From positions 62,001 to 126,000 of the forward strand of contig BAXG01000009.1 in the NCBI GenBank assembly GCA_001310455.1: a stretch of 64,000 nucleotides of DNA, in the 5' to 3' direction. Below, piece after piece: positions 29,443-41,335 of the stretch. Made by a program: the position numbers and the translations under genes. The notes under the pieces were generated by a model, which was not told the origin of the DNA, did no database searches, and saw nothing but the letters and a program-made list of their open reading frames with translations. Each line of letters opens with the position of its first letter. The first letter of the stretch is position 1. Source of the stretch: Photobacterium sp. JCM 19050 (lineage in GTDB: Bacteria > Pseudomonadota > Gammaproteobacteria > Enterobacterales > Vibrionaceae).

Positions 29443-30075
29443 CTAAGGTTTCAGCACAACAGTTTCGCGCGGAATTGTCTGGTCATCATCACGAATAATG
29501 ACACCGTTAGCCATGCGAACTTTATTCAGGGTATCAATATCACGACCTATACGGTCTGACGGCAAGAAGCCTTGCGCAGATGCCACAACAACTCGAGACC
29601 TCAGGCCGATAATACGGGCATTGATCAACACGCCACCACTTTGCCTTAGCATAGTGCCGGTGAGGACAAAATCCACTTCCTGCTGAGAAGCCAGTTGTCG
29701 CCAGTCACGGCTGAGAGAGAAGTCCCCATCCTCCGTGACCTTAATGGTACCGGTGGTTTTATAATCCACAACGGTGTAGCCGCGCTTTTGCATCTGGAAA
29801 ATAAAGCCTTCCGTCACGGTATTACCGAGCCAGTTGGTTTCTTCCAGGTGCTGAACGTCAACAAATGAGGTAATGGCAACCGGCGTACGAGGTGTCAAAT
29901 AGTTGTTGGACTCCACCAACTGCTCAGCCATGTTCTCGATAAAGAAGTCAATCGTATGACGCGGGTTCATCTCAAGGGTGTACCGCGTACCAGAATAAGG
30001 TTCTTTACCGTTATATATTGGCTGGCCACATGACACGACTGATAACGCCAACAAAAGTACGATGCTGATTCTCAT
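29443..30075 (-). CDS. flgO: Flagellar outer-membrane protein FlgO
   Basis: FlgO acts with FlgP and FlgT in the outer parts of the vibrio flagellar basal body. A lipoprotein signal peptide ends at VVSC (LLLALSVVSCGQP). The FlgO domain is recognisable by NMAEQLVESNNYLTPRTPVA and ITSFVDVQHLEETNWLG. The product is 210 residues and intact. It diverges from flgT. Confidence 0.9.
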   Translation of the reverse strand: MRISIVLLLALSVVSCGQPIYNGKEPYSGTRYTLEMNPRHTIDFFIENMAEQLVESNNYLTPRTPVAITSFVDVQHLEETNWLGNTVTEGFIFQMQKRGYTVVDYKTTGTIKVTEDGDFSLSRDWRQLASQQEVDFVLTGTMLRQSGGVLINARIIGLRSRVVVASAQGFLPSDRIGRDIDTLNKVRMANGVIIRDDDQTIPRETVVLKP

Positions 30076-30255
30076 GCTTCCCGCTCCGCTCTCTGCGGCT
30101 GATTACGTCTTGTTCATTTATGGAACAGACCAGATGTTTACCGAAAAGGAACGCAAATTGCATTCAGAACGACATGCATTGAAACGCTAGTGATGCGGCA
30201 AAACATATCGCTGTATTCCAAATAAGCAATTTCCATACCCACGAAGAGCAAAACA

Positions 30256-31400
30256 ATGAAAAAACATCTGCTATCACTGTTTTCCGTATTCGCCTTCATG
30301 ACAGCAAATGTCCAACCGGCTCTTGCCGCCTGGTATGAAGTTACGGGTATTACGCCGATTTTAAAAAGCGACGTTGAAGCTCGGCAGCGCGCTTTAGAAG
30401 ATGCGCTTTACCAGGCAACCGCCTTTTCTGGCGCGGATCTCGGCAGCTCAAAGACCTTTACCCCTATCTCAAGGACATAAAGAAAGACTATCGCTTCAGC
30501 GGTAACGAAATCCGGCACATCGAAGTCCTACAGCAACAAATTTCCGGCGGGAAGTTTTACCTCAGAGCGCGGATAGACATCTACCCTGCGGCAAATGGTT
30601 GCCACATCAGCCAATACCGTAAAGGGGTGTTGCTCAGCCGTTTTGATATAGTTTCCCCGCAACAGGCAAGCCTTGGGAGTATTTACCAATTTGGTGATGA
30701 TTTTACCGTACTGCTGAAACGGCAACTTGAAACCGGTGCGCAAAGTTTTGTGGTAACCGGCATTACTAACGTCAACGTAAATCCCGGCCATCCGCAAGAA
30801 GCGACCATGGTAGCTGAAGACAATGATGCTCAGTTTATTGTGACAGGAGAGATCACTGACCTCTCGGCAACTCTCGAACAAAGAACTCTAGGTAAAAATC
30901 AGGTGAACCGGCAACTTGCTATTGTCATTAATGTTATTGATGGCCGAACCGGCGACGTGGTTTACACCCACAATTACCGGGATATCGCTTTATGGCCCTT
31001 TGACAGGTTCAGTCAGGTCGATACGATGACCGCCCGTTTTTGGCAATCGCCATATGGTGAGATGGCTCGCCGTATGAGCCGGACTATCCTGCTTGATCTG
31101 GAATCGGCTTTATCCTGTCGCGCTACTTACCCGTCGATTGTTTCTATACAAGGTCAGAGCGGGGAAATAAACGTAGGACGTATTCACGGTACAAGGCAAG
31201 GCGATGAATTGCAGCTTTGGCACAGCTCTTCATTTGTAGACCAAAACGGAATTCCGAGAAGCCGCTTGGTCAAAAGTGATATGAACTTGCGTGTAACCCG
31301 GGTATATGACAACACATCAGAAGTGTTGGTTGAACAGCCAGAGTTGGCGAACAGCATTCAAATCGGCGACTTAGTAACCAAACAACCCAAGAAAAAATAG
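30256..31400 (+). CDS. flgT: Flagellar H-ring protein FlgT (one frameshift)
   Basis: FlgT is the periplasmic H-ring protein needed for assembly of the MotX/MotY T-ring and for strong basal bodies in vibrios. It has a signal peptide (LFSVFAFMTANVQPALA, then AWYEVTG). A base is missing near 30442; repair gives SGADLGQLKDLYPYLKDIKK and about 381 residues. The middle domain (DAQFIVTGEITDLSATLEQR) and the C-terminal domain (INVGRIHGTRQGDELQLWHS) match FlgT. tRNA-Arg follows 45 bases later. Confidence 0.92.
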
Positions 31401-31429
31401 GAAGTAGTTAAAACTCCGCTGCTTTTCTG

Positions 31430-31435
31430 TATAAT
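31430..31435 (+). promoter_or_regulatory. -10 element of the tRNA-Arg promoter
   Basis: A perfect TATAAT ends ten bases before the mature 5' end of the tRNA. The -35 region is weak. Confidence 0.55.
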
Positions 31436-31445
31436 CGGCGACTGT

Positions 31446-31521
<76 letters not shown>

Positions 31522-31644
31522 TCTTCCAACTTTCCTTTTCGCACGATTGCAACAAATCATAACTCCGCACTTATGTTGAACATCTAACCGTTCTTGGATT
31601 TTATTCGGCGATTTATTCAATGACTAACCCATTAATTGTTTTCG

Positions 31645-31847
31645 GTGTGGGTTACCACCAGTCCTTTTACCGCGCTTGTAAACCTTAATAAGAGCGATAA
31701 AGAGTTGACGGCATTCGCAGCTAGTGTCTTGCAAATCATCCGATTGATATCGGTTATTGGGAGTCTGCGGAACGAAGAAAGAAGGAGTTGAGATTGGAGC
31801 TGTACAAGCGGTATCCGCCCGGTAAGAATTCCGGGCGGCTTGAGTAA
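31645..31847 (+). CDS. Possible small gene with one frameshift, function unknown
   Basis: The gap after tRNA-Arg shows a protein-like plus-strand frame in two pieces. One reads NLNKSDKELTAFAASVL. The other, one base out of phase, reads ANHPIDIGYWESAERRKKEL and RLELYKRYPPGKNSGRLE to a TAA at 31845. One missing base near 31731 (TTGCA from TTGGCA) would join them, the same kind of error seen in neighbouring genes. The start is unclear: a GTG at 31645 is the earliest in-frame codon I would accept, and no good ribosome site is seen. I do not recognise the family. Confidence 0.35.
31815..31838. repeat. GC-rich inverted repeat before the DUF2057 gene end
   Basis: CCGCCCGG and CCGGGCGG are perfect 8-bp arms around TAAGAATT. 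There is no T run on either strand. It lies inside the 3' end of the possible small gene and between convergent reading frames, so it could help end transcription from either side. Confidence 0.45.
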
Positions 31848-31851
31848 TTTG

Positions 31852-32547
31852 TTAACCGTTGATGTTGTCCATTGCCCAGAGCATAAATGCTTTTTTGTCT
31901 TCAACGGGAAGATCGAGGAAAGCTTTTTTCAAAAGTTGGGTTTCAAAAGAGCCGTCAGTCTTAATTTCAGTACTCGTTTTCACGACAGGAGTGCCATTTG
32001 CTGCACTCGCTGAAACAACTGACTTTTTATTTTCTGCAGGTTTGTTTACAGCCAACGCTTCAGCTTCAGTATTGAAATTGTAGTTATGTGCTTGGTTATA
32101 AGCATCAAGCTCTTTCTCATAGTTTCGTGTAATGCCCTTTCCTGGCATCAATACACCCTGGTGAACAGAAAATTTATTTCCTGCAATATCTTCTACCACC
32201 ACTTCCGGATTCAACTCAAACGCTTTGGCTTGGTCTTGCCTTGTTATAATTTGTGATGGCTTCACCACTAAATTCTGGTTTTTTGCGTCAAAGGTTAACA
32301 CCACGGGATACGAACGAAACTTGTCAAACTCAGCTTGACGTTGAACCAATTTGGAAACACGAACCACGATTTGGTTCGTCCCGTTTTCCAGATCAATTTC
32401 ACTCCTTTTCCCCAGAGTAAAACCAAGCTCCTCCCCATTGATAATCATTGGTTCGAGGTCCTGGTGCAGCTTCACCGTAACCGCAGCGTAAGAACTCATT
32501 GAACCAAGAAGAATACCGGCAACTGCCACGATTTTGATGAGCTTCAT
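31852..32547 (-). CDS. DUF2057 family secreted protein (YccT-like)
   Basis: This protein of 231 residues has a clear signal peptide (MKLIKIVAVAGILLGSMSSY, cleavage after AA near residue 22). The DUF2057 core contains LEPMIINGEELGFTLGKRSE and IDLENGTNQIVVRVSKLV. The C-terminus LDLPVEDKKAFMLWAMDNI is also conserved in vibrio relatives. The family is periplasmic and of unknown function. It follows the porin gene on the same strand, but a terminator lies between them. Confidence 0.8.
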   Translation of the reverse strand: MKLIKIVAVAGILLGSMSSYAAVTVKLHQDLEPMIINGEELGFTLGKRSEIDLENGTNQIVVRVSKLVQRQAEFDKFRSYPVVLTFDAKNQNLVVKPSQIITRQDQAKAFELNPEVVVEDIAGNKFSVHQGVLMPGKGITRNYEKELDAYNQAHNYNFNTEAEALAVNKPAENKKSVVSASAANGTPVVKTSTEIKTDGSFETQLLKKAFLDLPVEDKKAFMLWAMDNING

Positions 32548-32566
32548 TATAATTTACCTCTTTTAG

Positions 32567-32596
32567 CAAAAAAGCGAGCATCCCAAGATGCTCGCT
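32567..32596 (-). terminator. Rho-independent terminator after the porin gene
   Basis: On the minus strand GCGAGCATC pairs perfectly with GATGCTCGC around a 4-base loop and is followed by a TTTTTT run. It ends the porin transcript. Confidence 0.85.
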
Positions 32597-32623
32597 ATAT
32601 CGTTGTTTTTCCAACTCAAAGAA

Positions 32624-33703
32624 TTAGAAGTAGTACTCAGCACCCAGCAGGATGTTAGTACCGTCACCTTCTTTGTCATCACCCTTCATGTCGTAGCTAC
32701 GGATGTCCATGTAGAGGTAGCTGCTAGGAAGCAGGTAACCCAAGCGACCGGTGATAGCGGTTGAACCGTCGTCATTACCATCAGAAGAGTCAGATGTTGC
32801 TGCATAACCGGCCTTCAGAACCCACTGACCGTTAATGATGTACTGAGCGGTTGCAGAGTATGCATCCTGATCGTTGTCTGTCAGGTCATTACTCATGGCT
32901 TTCCATGCACCAGTCAGTGTTACGTCACCCAAGAACAGGCTACCACCGACGATGGTGTAAGATACATCGCCTTTTTTCTCAGTTGTAGTTTTACCTGATA
33001 CTAACTCAACCGCACCTGTGTCTTGGTTGATTTCATACTTATCTTTAGTAGTGGTAGTTACATCGTACTTACCCTGACCATAGTAACCAGCGTGAACACT
33101 GAATACCTTGTTGGTGTAAGATGTAGCAAAGCTGTATACCATTGCATCGTTAGTAGTATCCATGCCACTCAAAGTAGCTTGGAAGTTGATGCCACCGAAG
33201 TTTGCAGAATCGAAACGGATAGTGTCGTTTGCGCGGTCTTGGTAGCTGGCATCAATGGTGTTGTGCCAGTCAAATACATTGCCCAGACCAGGGTTTGAGT
33301 GTGGCCAGTCAACGTAGTTGTACGCAGCTACCAGTTGGCGACCGAACTTCAGTTGACCAACGCCGTCGAAATCAAAGCCGAACCAAGTGTCACGACCACC
33401 GAACGCACCAAAACCATCGTTGTTACCACCACGGTTCCATGCGTTACCAGTTTCCATCTGGTAGATGAAGTTAGGTTCGAAGTTATCAAACTCTACAGTA
33501 CCTTTGATACCGATACGAGATTCGATTTCAACAACAGTGTTGTTATCTTTTGCTTCTGGGTTGTTCAACTGCAGGCTACCCGCTGCCTGACCGTAAAGCT
33601 GTACAGCTTGGCCGTGCAGTTCGATTGCTGCGTTTGCAGAACCAGCCATTGTAGCCAGAGCTACTGCCGCGCCCAGAAGTGAACGCTTAAACATTTTCTC
33701 CAT
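32624..33703 (-). CDS. Outer-membrane general porin
   Basis: This is a 16-strand type porin of 359 residues. It has a signal peptide (FKRSLLGAAVALATMAGSAN, cleavage at ANA-AIEL) and ends in Phe, as required for insertion by BAM (LLGAEYYF). The order ELHGQAVQLYGQAAGSLQLN, RDTWFGFDFDGVGQLKFGRQ and NDTIRFDSANFGGINFQATL is typical of vibrio OmpU/OmpC-like porins. AAGGAG lies six bases before the ATG at 33703. The leader holds a large hairpin. The gene is intact; pore specificity cannot be read. Confidence 0.88.
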   Translation of the reverse strand: MEKMFKRSLLGAAVALATMAGSANAAIELHGQAVQLYGQAAGSLQLNNPEAKDNNTVVEIESRIGIKGTVEFDNFEPNFIYQMETGNAWNRGGNNDGFGAFGGRDTWFGFDFDGVGQLKFGRQLVAAYNYVDWPHSNPGLGNVFDWHNTIDASYQDRANDTIRFDSANFGGINFQATLSGMDTTNDAMVYSFATSYTNKVFSVHAGYYGQGKYDVTTTTKDKYEINQDTGAVELVSGKTTTEKKGDVSYTIVGGSLFLGDVTLTGAWKAMSNDLTDNDQDAYSATAQYIINGQWVLKAGYAATSDSSDGNDDGSTAITGRLGYLLPSSYLYMDIRSYDMKGDDKEGDGTNILLGAEYYF

Positions 33704-33731
33704 GGATAACTCCTTAAAAGGTATAAAAATT

Positions 33732-33767
33732 ACCTGTCTGCTTTAGTGGCCGCCGAAGCGGACAGGT
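33732..33767 (-). promoter_or_regulatory. Hairpin in the porin 5' leader
   Basis: ACCTGTCTGCTT and AAGCGGACAGGT form a 12-bp imperfect stem around a 12-base loop, ending about 30 bases before the porin start. Porin leaders are common targets of small RNAs, but this role is only inferred here. Confidence 0.4.
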
Positions 33768-34230
33768 TTGGTTAGAAGTTTGTGTTTAAATGCAGGTACA
33801 ACTTTACCTACTTTTTTTATTTCGAAAAGATAGTGATGTGTAATTCTTGATGTAGTTCAAATGATTGAATAAAAGATTTTATATCTCTGATTTAAAAGGA
33901 ATTTAATAAAATAGTTTTTACTGATTTATAAATACCACGAATAATTTGTCCAATTTTTGCGACTAAAATCCCATTATCAGAAGGAACAAACCAAGGGGAA
34001 TCTTTGTCTGTGTGTGGATAAGGTCACGAAAGAAGAGTTAGACAGGGGGAACGAACTGTAAAGCGGGAAAACCATGCATGGAAAAATCATCACACAAGGT
34101 TATTCGTTTCACTTCTTTAAGATTAAATCTCATTATTTTATAAAGATAAATTAACAGTTATGTTTTTCAACTTTACGCATAGTATTGACAGTTCTTTTTT
34201 CTCCTCATGAATTAATAAGATTTCAGTCAC

Positions 34231-34254
34231 AAAAAAAGCCGGACATGCCGGCTT
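34231..34254 (-). terminator. Rho-independent terminator after gltX
   Basis: On the minus strand AAGCCGG and TCCGGCTT pair around CATG and are followed by seven T. Confidence 0.85.
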
Positions 34255-34284
34255 GCTTTTGGGTTTGTTCATGCTGAGCTGTTT

Positions 34285-35709
34285 TTATTGCGCTTCGCGC
34301 TCTGCGATAAACGCCAGTGCCATTTCGATGCGTGCAATAACACGCTCTTTGCCGATCAGACACATCACTGCGTCAACAGAAGGGGACTGTCCACCACCGG
34401 TAACAGCGACACGTAGCGGCATGCCAACTTTACCCATACCCACTTCGAGATCTGCACAGGTATCAGCGATAACCTGATGAAGCGCTTCGGTATTCCACTC
34501 AGTCAGCGCTTCCACTTTGGCTAAGGCTGTTTCAAGCGGCGCTTTTGCAACGGGGCGCAAGTGCTTCTTGGCTGCATCCGCGTCGAATACTTCAAAGTCC
34601 TGATAGAAGTAGCCGATTTGATCCGCCAGTTCCACCAGCGTATTACAACGCTCACCAACCAGCTTAATGACTTCTTTGATGTCCGGGCCGTTAGCCGTGT
34701 CAATGCTGCGTTGGTCCAGGTGCCACTGCAGGTAAGAAGCTACGTATTCAGGCTCTGATGTCTTGATATAGTGGTTATTGAGCCACAACAGCTTTTCAGT
34801 GTTGAAAGCTGAAGCGGACTTGCTGATCTTGTCCAGGCTGAACAGTTTGGTCATCTCTTCGATAGAGAACACTTCCTGGTCACCGTGAGACCAACCCAGG
34901 CGAACTAGGTAGTTGAGCAGCGCATTAGGCAGGTAACCGTCATCACGGTACTGCATCACACTGACAGCGCCATGGCGCTTGGAAAGCTTGGCACCGTCGT
35001 CACCAAGAATCATTGAACAGTGCGCAAACTCAGGCACCGGAGCTCCCAGAGCCTGATAGATATTGATCTGGCGCGGAGTATTGTTGATATGGTCTTCACC
35101 ACGAATGACGTGGGTAATTTCCATATCCCAGTCATCAACCACAACGCAGAAATTGTACGTCGGGCTGCCATCTGTACGGCGGATGATAAGATCATCAAGC
35201 TCGCTGTTGGAGATCTCGATGCGGCCGCGGATGTGATCGTCAAATACCACGCTTCCCTCAGTAGGGTTGCGGAAACGGATGACGTGCGGGTTACCGTCTT
35301 TGGCTGCTGCATTCGCTTCAACAATACGAGGATGTGAAGCATCGTAGCGAGGCTTCACACCGGCAGTCATTTGCTCTTCGCGGATTTCGTCCAACAGCTC
35401 TTTGGGTGCGTAGCACTTGTACGCCTTATCTTCGGCCAACAGTTGATCAATCAACTGGTTGTAACGATCAAAACGCTTGGTCTGATAGTACGGACCCTCA
35501 TCCCAGTTCAGACCCAACCAGTCCATACCTTCGATGATGGCATCTACGGCTTCCTGTGTTGAACGTTCCAGGTCGGTATCTTCAATGCGCAGTACAAATT
35601 CGCCTTCCATATGCTTGGCAAACAACCAAGAATAGAGCGCGGTTCTTGCACCACCGATGTGAAGAAAGCCGGTTGGGCTCGGTGCAAAACGGGTTTTTAC
35701 TTTCATCAC
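34285..35709 (-). CDS. gltX: Glutamyl-tRNA synthetase
   Basis: GltX charges tRNA-Glu with glutamate. This is an intact class I synthetase of 474 residues. The HIGH-type motif is [20 protein letters not shown] and the KMSKS-type motif is [13 protein letters not shown]. The anticodon-binding domain ends AEREAQ. It uses ATG at 35709. It lies downstream of ligA on the same strand, with a large structured spacer between them. Confidence 0.97.
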   Translation of the reverse strand: MMKVKTRFAPSPTGFLHIGGARTALYSWLFAKHMEGEFVLRIEDTDLERSTQEAVDAIIEGMDWLGLNWDEGPYYQTKRFDRYNQLIDQLLAEDKAYKCYAPKELLDEIREEQMTAGVKPRYDASHPRIVEANAAAKDGNPHVIRFRNPTEGSVVFDDHIRGRIEISNSELDDLIIRRTDGSPTYNFCVVVDDWDMEITHVIRGEDHINNTPRQINIYQALGAPVPEFAHCSMILGDDGAKLSKRHGAVSVMQYRDDGYLPNALLNYLVRLGWSHGDQEVFSIEEMTKLFSLDKISKSASAFNTEKLLWLNNHYIKTSEPEYVASYLQWHLDQRSIDTANGPDIKEVIKLVGERCNTLVELADQIGYFYQDFEVFDADAAKKHLRPVAKAPLETALAKVEALTEWNTEALHQVIADTCADLEVGMGKVGMPLRVAVTGGGQSPSVDAVMCLIGKERVIARIEMALAFIAEREAQ

Positions 35710-35754
35710 TTATGTCCAAATAGTTTTGATCGCAGATGATTATATCTACACAAA

Positions 35755-35830
35755 AGAGCCGACAATTGTATCACTCAAATGAATCGGGACAATCTTCATC
35801 CCGAATCATGAGTATGACAATTTCGGCTCT
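35755..35830. repeat. Long imperfect palindrome between ligA and gltX
   Basis: The two arms pair over most of 76 bases. AGAGCCGACAATTGT pairs with ACAATTTCGGCTCT at the base (one bulge), then ACTC with GAGT, then ATCGGGA with TCCCGAAT, around a loop of about nine bases. On the minus strand it follows the ligA stop and ends CGGCTCTTTTGTG, so it could act as a terminator or mRNA-processing hairpin. It could also be a small mobile palindrome. Confidence 0.7.
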
Positions 35831-35845
35831 GGAAATATTTAAGGT

Positions 35846-37885
<2,040 letters not shown>

Positions 37886-37938
37886 CTAGAGACTGTCAGG
37901 TTATGTGGGCCATTATCATACCTGATAAAGCCCATAAC

Positions 37939-37964
37939 GGAAAAAGGGCCAGAAGGCCCTTTCT
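37939..37964 (-). terminator. Terminator after zipA
   Basis: GAAAGGGCC and GGCCCTTTTTC pair around four bases, with A/T runs on both sides. It lies between zipA and ligA and may let some transcription pass into ligA. Confidence 0.7.
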
Positions 37965-37982
37965 CGTTAATTTCGTATTGGG

Positions 37983-38897
37983 TTAAGCGCTGAAATCCCG
38001 GATTCGTTGCTTATAGGCATCTATCTTCTGAGGCGTCAGCATTGCCCGGCTTTCATCGAGTACCAAGCCACCCAGTTCATCAGCAATTTGCTGTGCGGTT
38101 TGCAGCATCAGCTTAAAGTTCTGGTCCGGCTCGCCGTAACACGGCAGTGTCATAAAGAACGAGATTCCCGGCGTTTCATAAGTATCCGGAGAGCTGATAA
38201 TCAGGTTACCCGGCTTCACCATATTTGCGATGCTGAACAGAACTTTGCCCGTACCCGCCAGATCTGTATGGCGGTGGTAAATATCCAATTCGCCATAATG
38301 AAGACCGTGCTGCTCAAAGCTGTTAATCAGGTCGACACCAGAGAACACCTCGCCATTTGCCGCATGTACATGAAGTACAAGCACGTCACTCTTAGGCTCT
38401 TCGGGTGTAGCTTCCGGTTCTGTCGTTTCAGTTTCTTCCGCTGGGAGCACTTCTTCCGGGCTGACTTGTGGCTCAGGCATCACCTCAGTTGACGCAGGTT
38501 CAACCGATTCAGATTGCGTTTTTTCATCCTTCGGCACAGAAGAAGCCGGGGAGTGGATATCTTCAGGATCCAGTTTCAGCGACGGGACATCATCGTCATC
38601 GTGAAGTGTTCCCGGCATGTCAAAAAGCGGATCGCTGTCCGGCTTTTCACCAAATACCATTCCGGGTTCTTTCCGCTCTTGAGTTTGTTTGGATTCAGGC
38701 TGGTTGACGACGCGGACTGCACCGATACCATCCTGATCGAACCCATCATCGTCACCACGGTTTTCCTTCAGTTTACCCAAAGGCTTTTCGCTGAATTTGG
38801 TTCTTCTCTCTTTTCGGCTTGTCATAAAGCCATGTAGCAGCAGCGCGGCAATCGCCAGCGCGCCGACAACGATCAGTACAAGGCGCAATTCCTGCAT
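37983..38897 (-). CDS. zipA: Cell division protein ZipA
   Basis: ZipA anchors FtsZ to the inner membrane. This intact protein has 304 residues. An N-terminal membrane helix (LRLVLIVVGALAIAALLLHG) is followed by a charged segment and a Pro/Glu-rich linker (about 50-165). The C-terminal FtsZ-binding domain begins DVLVLHVHAANGEVFSGVDL and includes YHRHTDLAGTGKVLFSIANM. It diverges from cysZ. Position beside ligA and cysZ is conserved in this class. Confidence 0.95.
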   Translation of the reverse strand: MQELRLVLIVVGALAIAALLLHGFMTSRKERRTKFSEKPLGKLKENRGDDDGFDQDGIGAVRVVNQPESKQTQERKEPGMVFGEKPDSDPLFDMPGTLHDDDDVPSLKLDPEDIHSPASSVPKDEKTQSESVEPASTEVMPEPQVSPEEVLPAEETETTEPEATPEEPKSDVLVLHVHAANGEVFSGVDLINSFEQHGLHYGELDIYHRHTDLAGTGKVLFSIANMVKPGNLIISSPDTYETPGISFFMTLPCYGEPDQNFKLMLQTAQQIADELGGLVLDESRAMLTPQKIDAYKQRIRDFSA

Positions 38898-39156
38898 CGG
38901 GTATTCTCGATGTTCAGTGATTCAAACTTTCTGGGCCAGCCCAAGCCTGATGGCATAGATGCCCGGACACCACACTATTGGGCTTACTGTACCAGAAGTT
39001 GAAAAAAAATTAATGCGTTCCTGTAGTTATTCTTGCTAAGCCAGTCAAAAAATCACCGCATCATAACAATGTGACGATAATCCATGCAGTTTGCACAAAG
39101 CTTGGGATTACCTTTACCATGCAGAAAAACTGTGCTTTTGCGTTATTGGAGTTTAC

Positions 39157-39903
39157 ATGGTTAAACAGACTGGTTCCGGGCTGCACTATTTCAGCCGGGG
39201 CTTTTCACTGATATTTACACCGGGTATCCGACGGTTCGTCATTATTCCGTTGGTCATTAATATCCTGCTGCTCGGCGGAACCTTTTATTACGCGCTCACC
39301 CGGATTGGTGACTGGGTAGACGGGCAACTCACCCAACTACCGACCTGGCTCGAGTGGTTAAGTTATCCGCTATGGGTTCTTATTGCCCTTGGGTTACTCG
39401 TCGTCTGCACGTATTTTTTCTCAACCATTGCGAACTGGATAGCAGCGCCATTCAATGGCTTGCTGGCAGAACACCTGGAAGCCAGACTGACAAACACCCG
39501 TCCACCGGATGACGGCATTCTTGATATCGTTAAAGATTTACCCCGCGTAATGAAACGCGAATGGCAGAAGTTGTGGTATTACCTGCCAAAAGCAATCGGA
39601 TTGCTGATTCTCTTCTTTATTCCTGCAATAGGTCAGACGCTCGGGCCGGTTTTATGGTTCCTTTTTACAGCATGGATGATGTCGGTTCAGTATTGCGACT
39701 ATGCCTTTGATAACCACAGAGTTCCATTTGCCACCATGAAAGGCGCCCTTAAAGAAGAAAAAGGCATTACTTTCGGATTTGGTGCACTGGTTACCCTTCT
39801 TACCATGACTCCGGTCCTCAACCTTATTGTCATGCCGGCCGCAGTATGTGGTGCCACTTTGATGTGGGTAGAACGTTATAAGGGTAATTTCGGGCGATAT
39901 TAG
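39157..39903 (+). CDS. cysZ: Sulfate uptake protein CysZ
   Basis: CysZ is an inner-membrane protein that imports sulfate for cysteine synthesis. This intact protein of 248 residues starts at the ATG at 39157, with TTGGAG upstream. It has four or more hydrophobic stretches ([40 protein letters not shown]) and the family motif [20 protein letters not shown]. It lies just before cysK, which uses the sulfide made from the sulfate. Confidence 0.95.
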   Translation: MVKQTGSGLHYFSRGFSLIFTPGIRRFVIIPLVINILLLGGTFYYALTRIGDWVDGQLTQLPTWLEWLSYPLWVLIALGLLVVCTYFFSTIANWIAAPFNGLLAEHLEARLTNTRPPDDGILDIVKDLPRVMKREWQKLWYYLPKAIGLLILFFIPAIGQTLGPVLWFLFTAWMMSVQYCDYAFDNHRVPFATMKGALKEEKGITFGFGALVTLLTMTPVLNLIVMPAAVCGATLMWVERYKGNFGRY

Positions 39904-40053
39904 TGAGTTACGCACAACAGAGCACGCTTTTGTTGCAATTGTAAACAACCATTAATGACAATAACTTATAACCAACTGATCCTTCGATGGCGTGTTGGAT
40001 AGGTATAAGCTTAACCGTGACATACATTTATGGCGTGACGAAGGAACGTTAAG

Positions 40054-41020
40054 ATGGCAAAGATTTTTGAAGATAACACACTGACAATCGGCAACACCCC
40101 TCTGGTACGCCTAAATCGCGTATCAAACGGCAAAGTTTTGGCGAAAATCGAAGCGCGTAACCCAAGCTTTAGTGTTAAGTGCCGTATTGGTGCAACATGA
40201 TTTGGGATGCTGAAAAGTCCGGCAAACTCAAAGCAGGTGTTGAGCTGGTAGAACCAACCAGTGGTAATACAGGTATCGCGCTGGCTTATGTCGCCGCAGC
40301 TCGCGGTTATAGCTTACGCTGACCATGCCGGAATCAATGAGCCTCGAGCGTCGCAAGCTCCTCAAAGCTCTGGGTGCAAACCTGGTACTGACAGAAGCAC
40401 CAAAAGGCATGAAAGGTGCCATTGCAAAAGCCGAAGAGATTGTGGCATCTGATCCTTCAAAGTACCTGATGCTCCAACAGTTTGATAACCCGGCAAACCC
40501 GGAAATTCACGAAAAAACCACCGGCCCTGAAATTTGGGAAGATACCGATGGTGAAATCGACGTATTTGTTGCTGGTGTTGGTACCGGTGGCACGCTGACT
40601 GGTGTAAGCCGCTATATTAAGGGCACCAAAGGCAAGGCAATCACCACAGTTGCTGTTGAGCCGTCTGAGTCACCGGTAATCAGCCAAACAGTGGAAGGTG
40701 CAGAGGTTCAACCTGCCCCGCACAAAATCCAGGGTATCGGCGCAGGCTTTGTTCCTAAAAACTTAGATCTCACTCTTGTTGATCGTGTCGTACAGGTTTC
40801 TTCCGAAGAAGCCATGGCGATGGCACGTCGTTTGATGGAAGAAGAAGGTATCCTGGCGGGTATTTCATCTGGTGCGGCAGTGGTTGCAGCAAATAAGGTT
40901 GCAGAACTTCCTGAGTTTGCTGACAAAAACATCGTTGTCATCCTGCCTAGCTCAAGCGAGCGCTACCTGAGCTCCCCGCTGTTTGCCGATCTCTTCACTG
41001 AGAAAGAACTGACGCAATAA
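40054..41020 (+). CDS. cysK: Cysteine synthase A CysK (two frameshifts)
   Basis: CysK makes cysteine from O-acetylserine and sulfide with pyridoxal phosphate. The start reads [20 protein letters not shown]; the PLP lysine is in [13 protein letters not shown]; the substrate loop is [12 protein letters not shown]; and the phosphate loop is [15 protein letters not shown]. Single bases are missing near 40193 (repair [14 protein letters not shown]) and 40312 (repair [13 protein letters not shown]). The repaired length is exactly 322 residues, the family norm. Being a central enzyme, it is unlikely to be a real pseudogene. Confidence 0.95.
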
Positions 41021-41335
41021 CAGAGAGTTGAAGGAAAACACCTCGTCATACAAATGACATAAAAGCCCCTTTGGGGGCTTTTTTGTTTGATTTTTCCAGC
41101 CACATCCAGTAAAAACGGTGACTGTTTATTTTAGGCACCGAAATAAAAAGTGTTTTGTCCCTGAGTCAGATGGGATGTGTTTAGAAAATGTCACAGAAAT
41201 TTGACTTGGATTAAGCATCGGTGCCGATAACTTGGTTAGTTTACTACCATCGAATAGCAAATCATGGTTGTTCGGTTTAAGCTAACTAGGGATTTAATAC
41301 ATAAATTTAAAAAATTAGATCTATCGGGGTGAATA
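41021..41335. other. cysK-ptsH intergenic region
   Basis: This stretch of 315 bases holds the cysK terminator at 41061-41085 and then the ptsH leader. A weak -35-like TTGACT at 41201 and an AT-rich run before the ptsH start (GGGGTGA ribosome site) suggest the pts promoter lies here. I see no gene and no convincing CRP site. Confidence 0.45.
41061..41085 (+). terminator. Rho-independent terminator after cysK
   Basis: AAAAGCCCC and GGGGGCTTTTTT pair around a short TTT loop and end in six T. Confidence 0.88.

Larger units (their letters stand above)
33704..34284. other. AT-rich porin upstream region, no gene seen
   Basis: This gap of about 580 bases is the longest non-coding stretch in the window. 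It holds the porin leader hairpin (33732-33767) at one end and the gltX terminator (34231-34254) at the other. The middle (33780-34220) is strongly AT-rich, as expected for a regulated porin promoter. I see no reading frame, tRNA or clear small RNA. Confidence 0.6.

Noticed and set aside
41201-41229. Sigma-28 promoter before ptsH (GCCGATAA at about 41222)
   Set aside because: The -10 like element is perfect, but no TAAAG-type -35 lies at the needed spacing and ptsH is not a flagellar gene.
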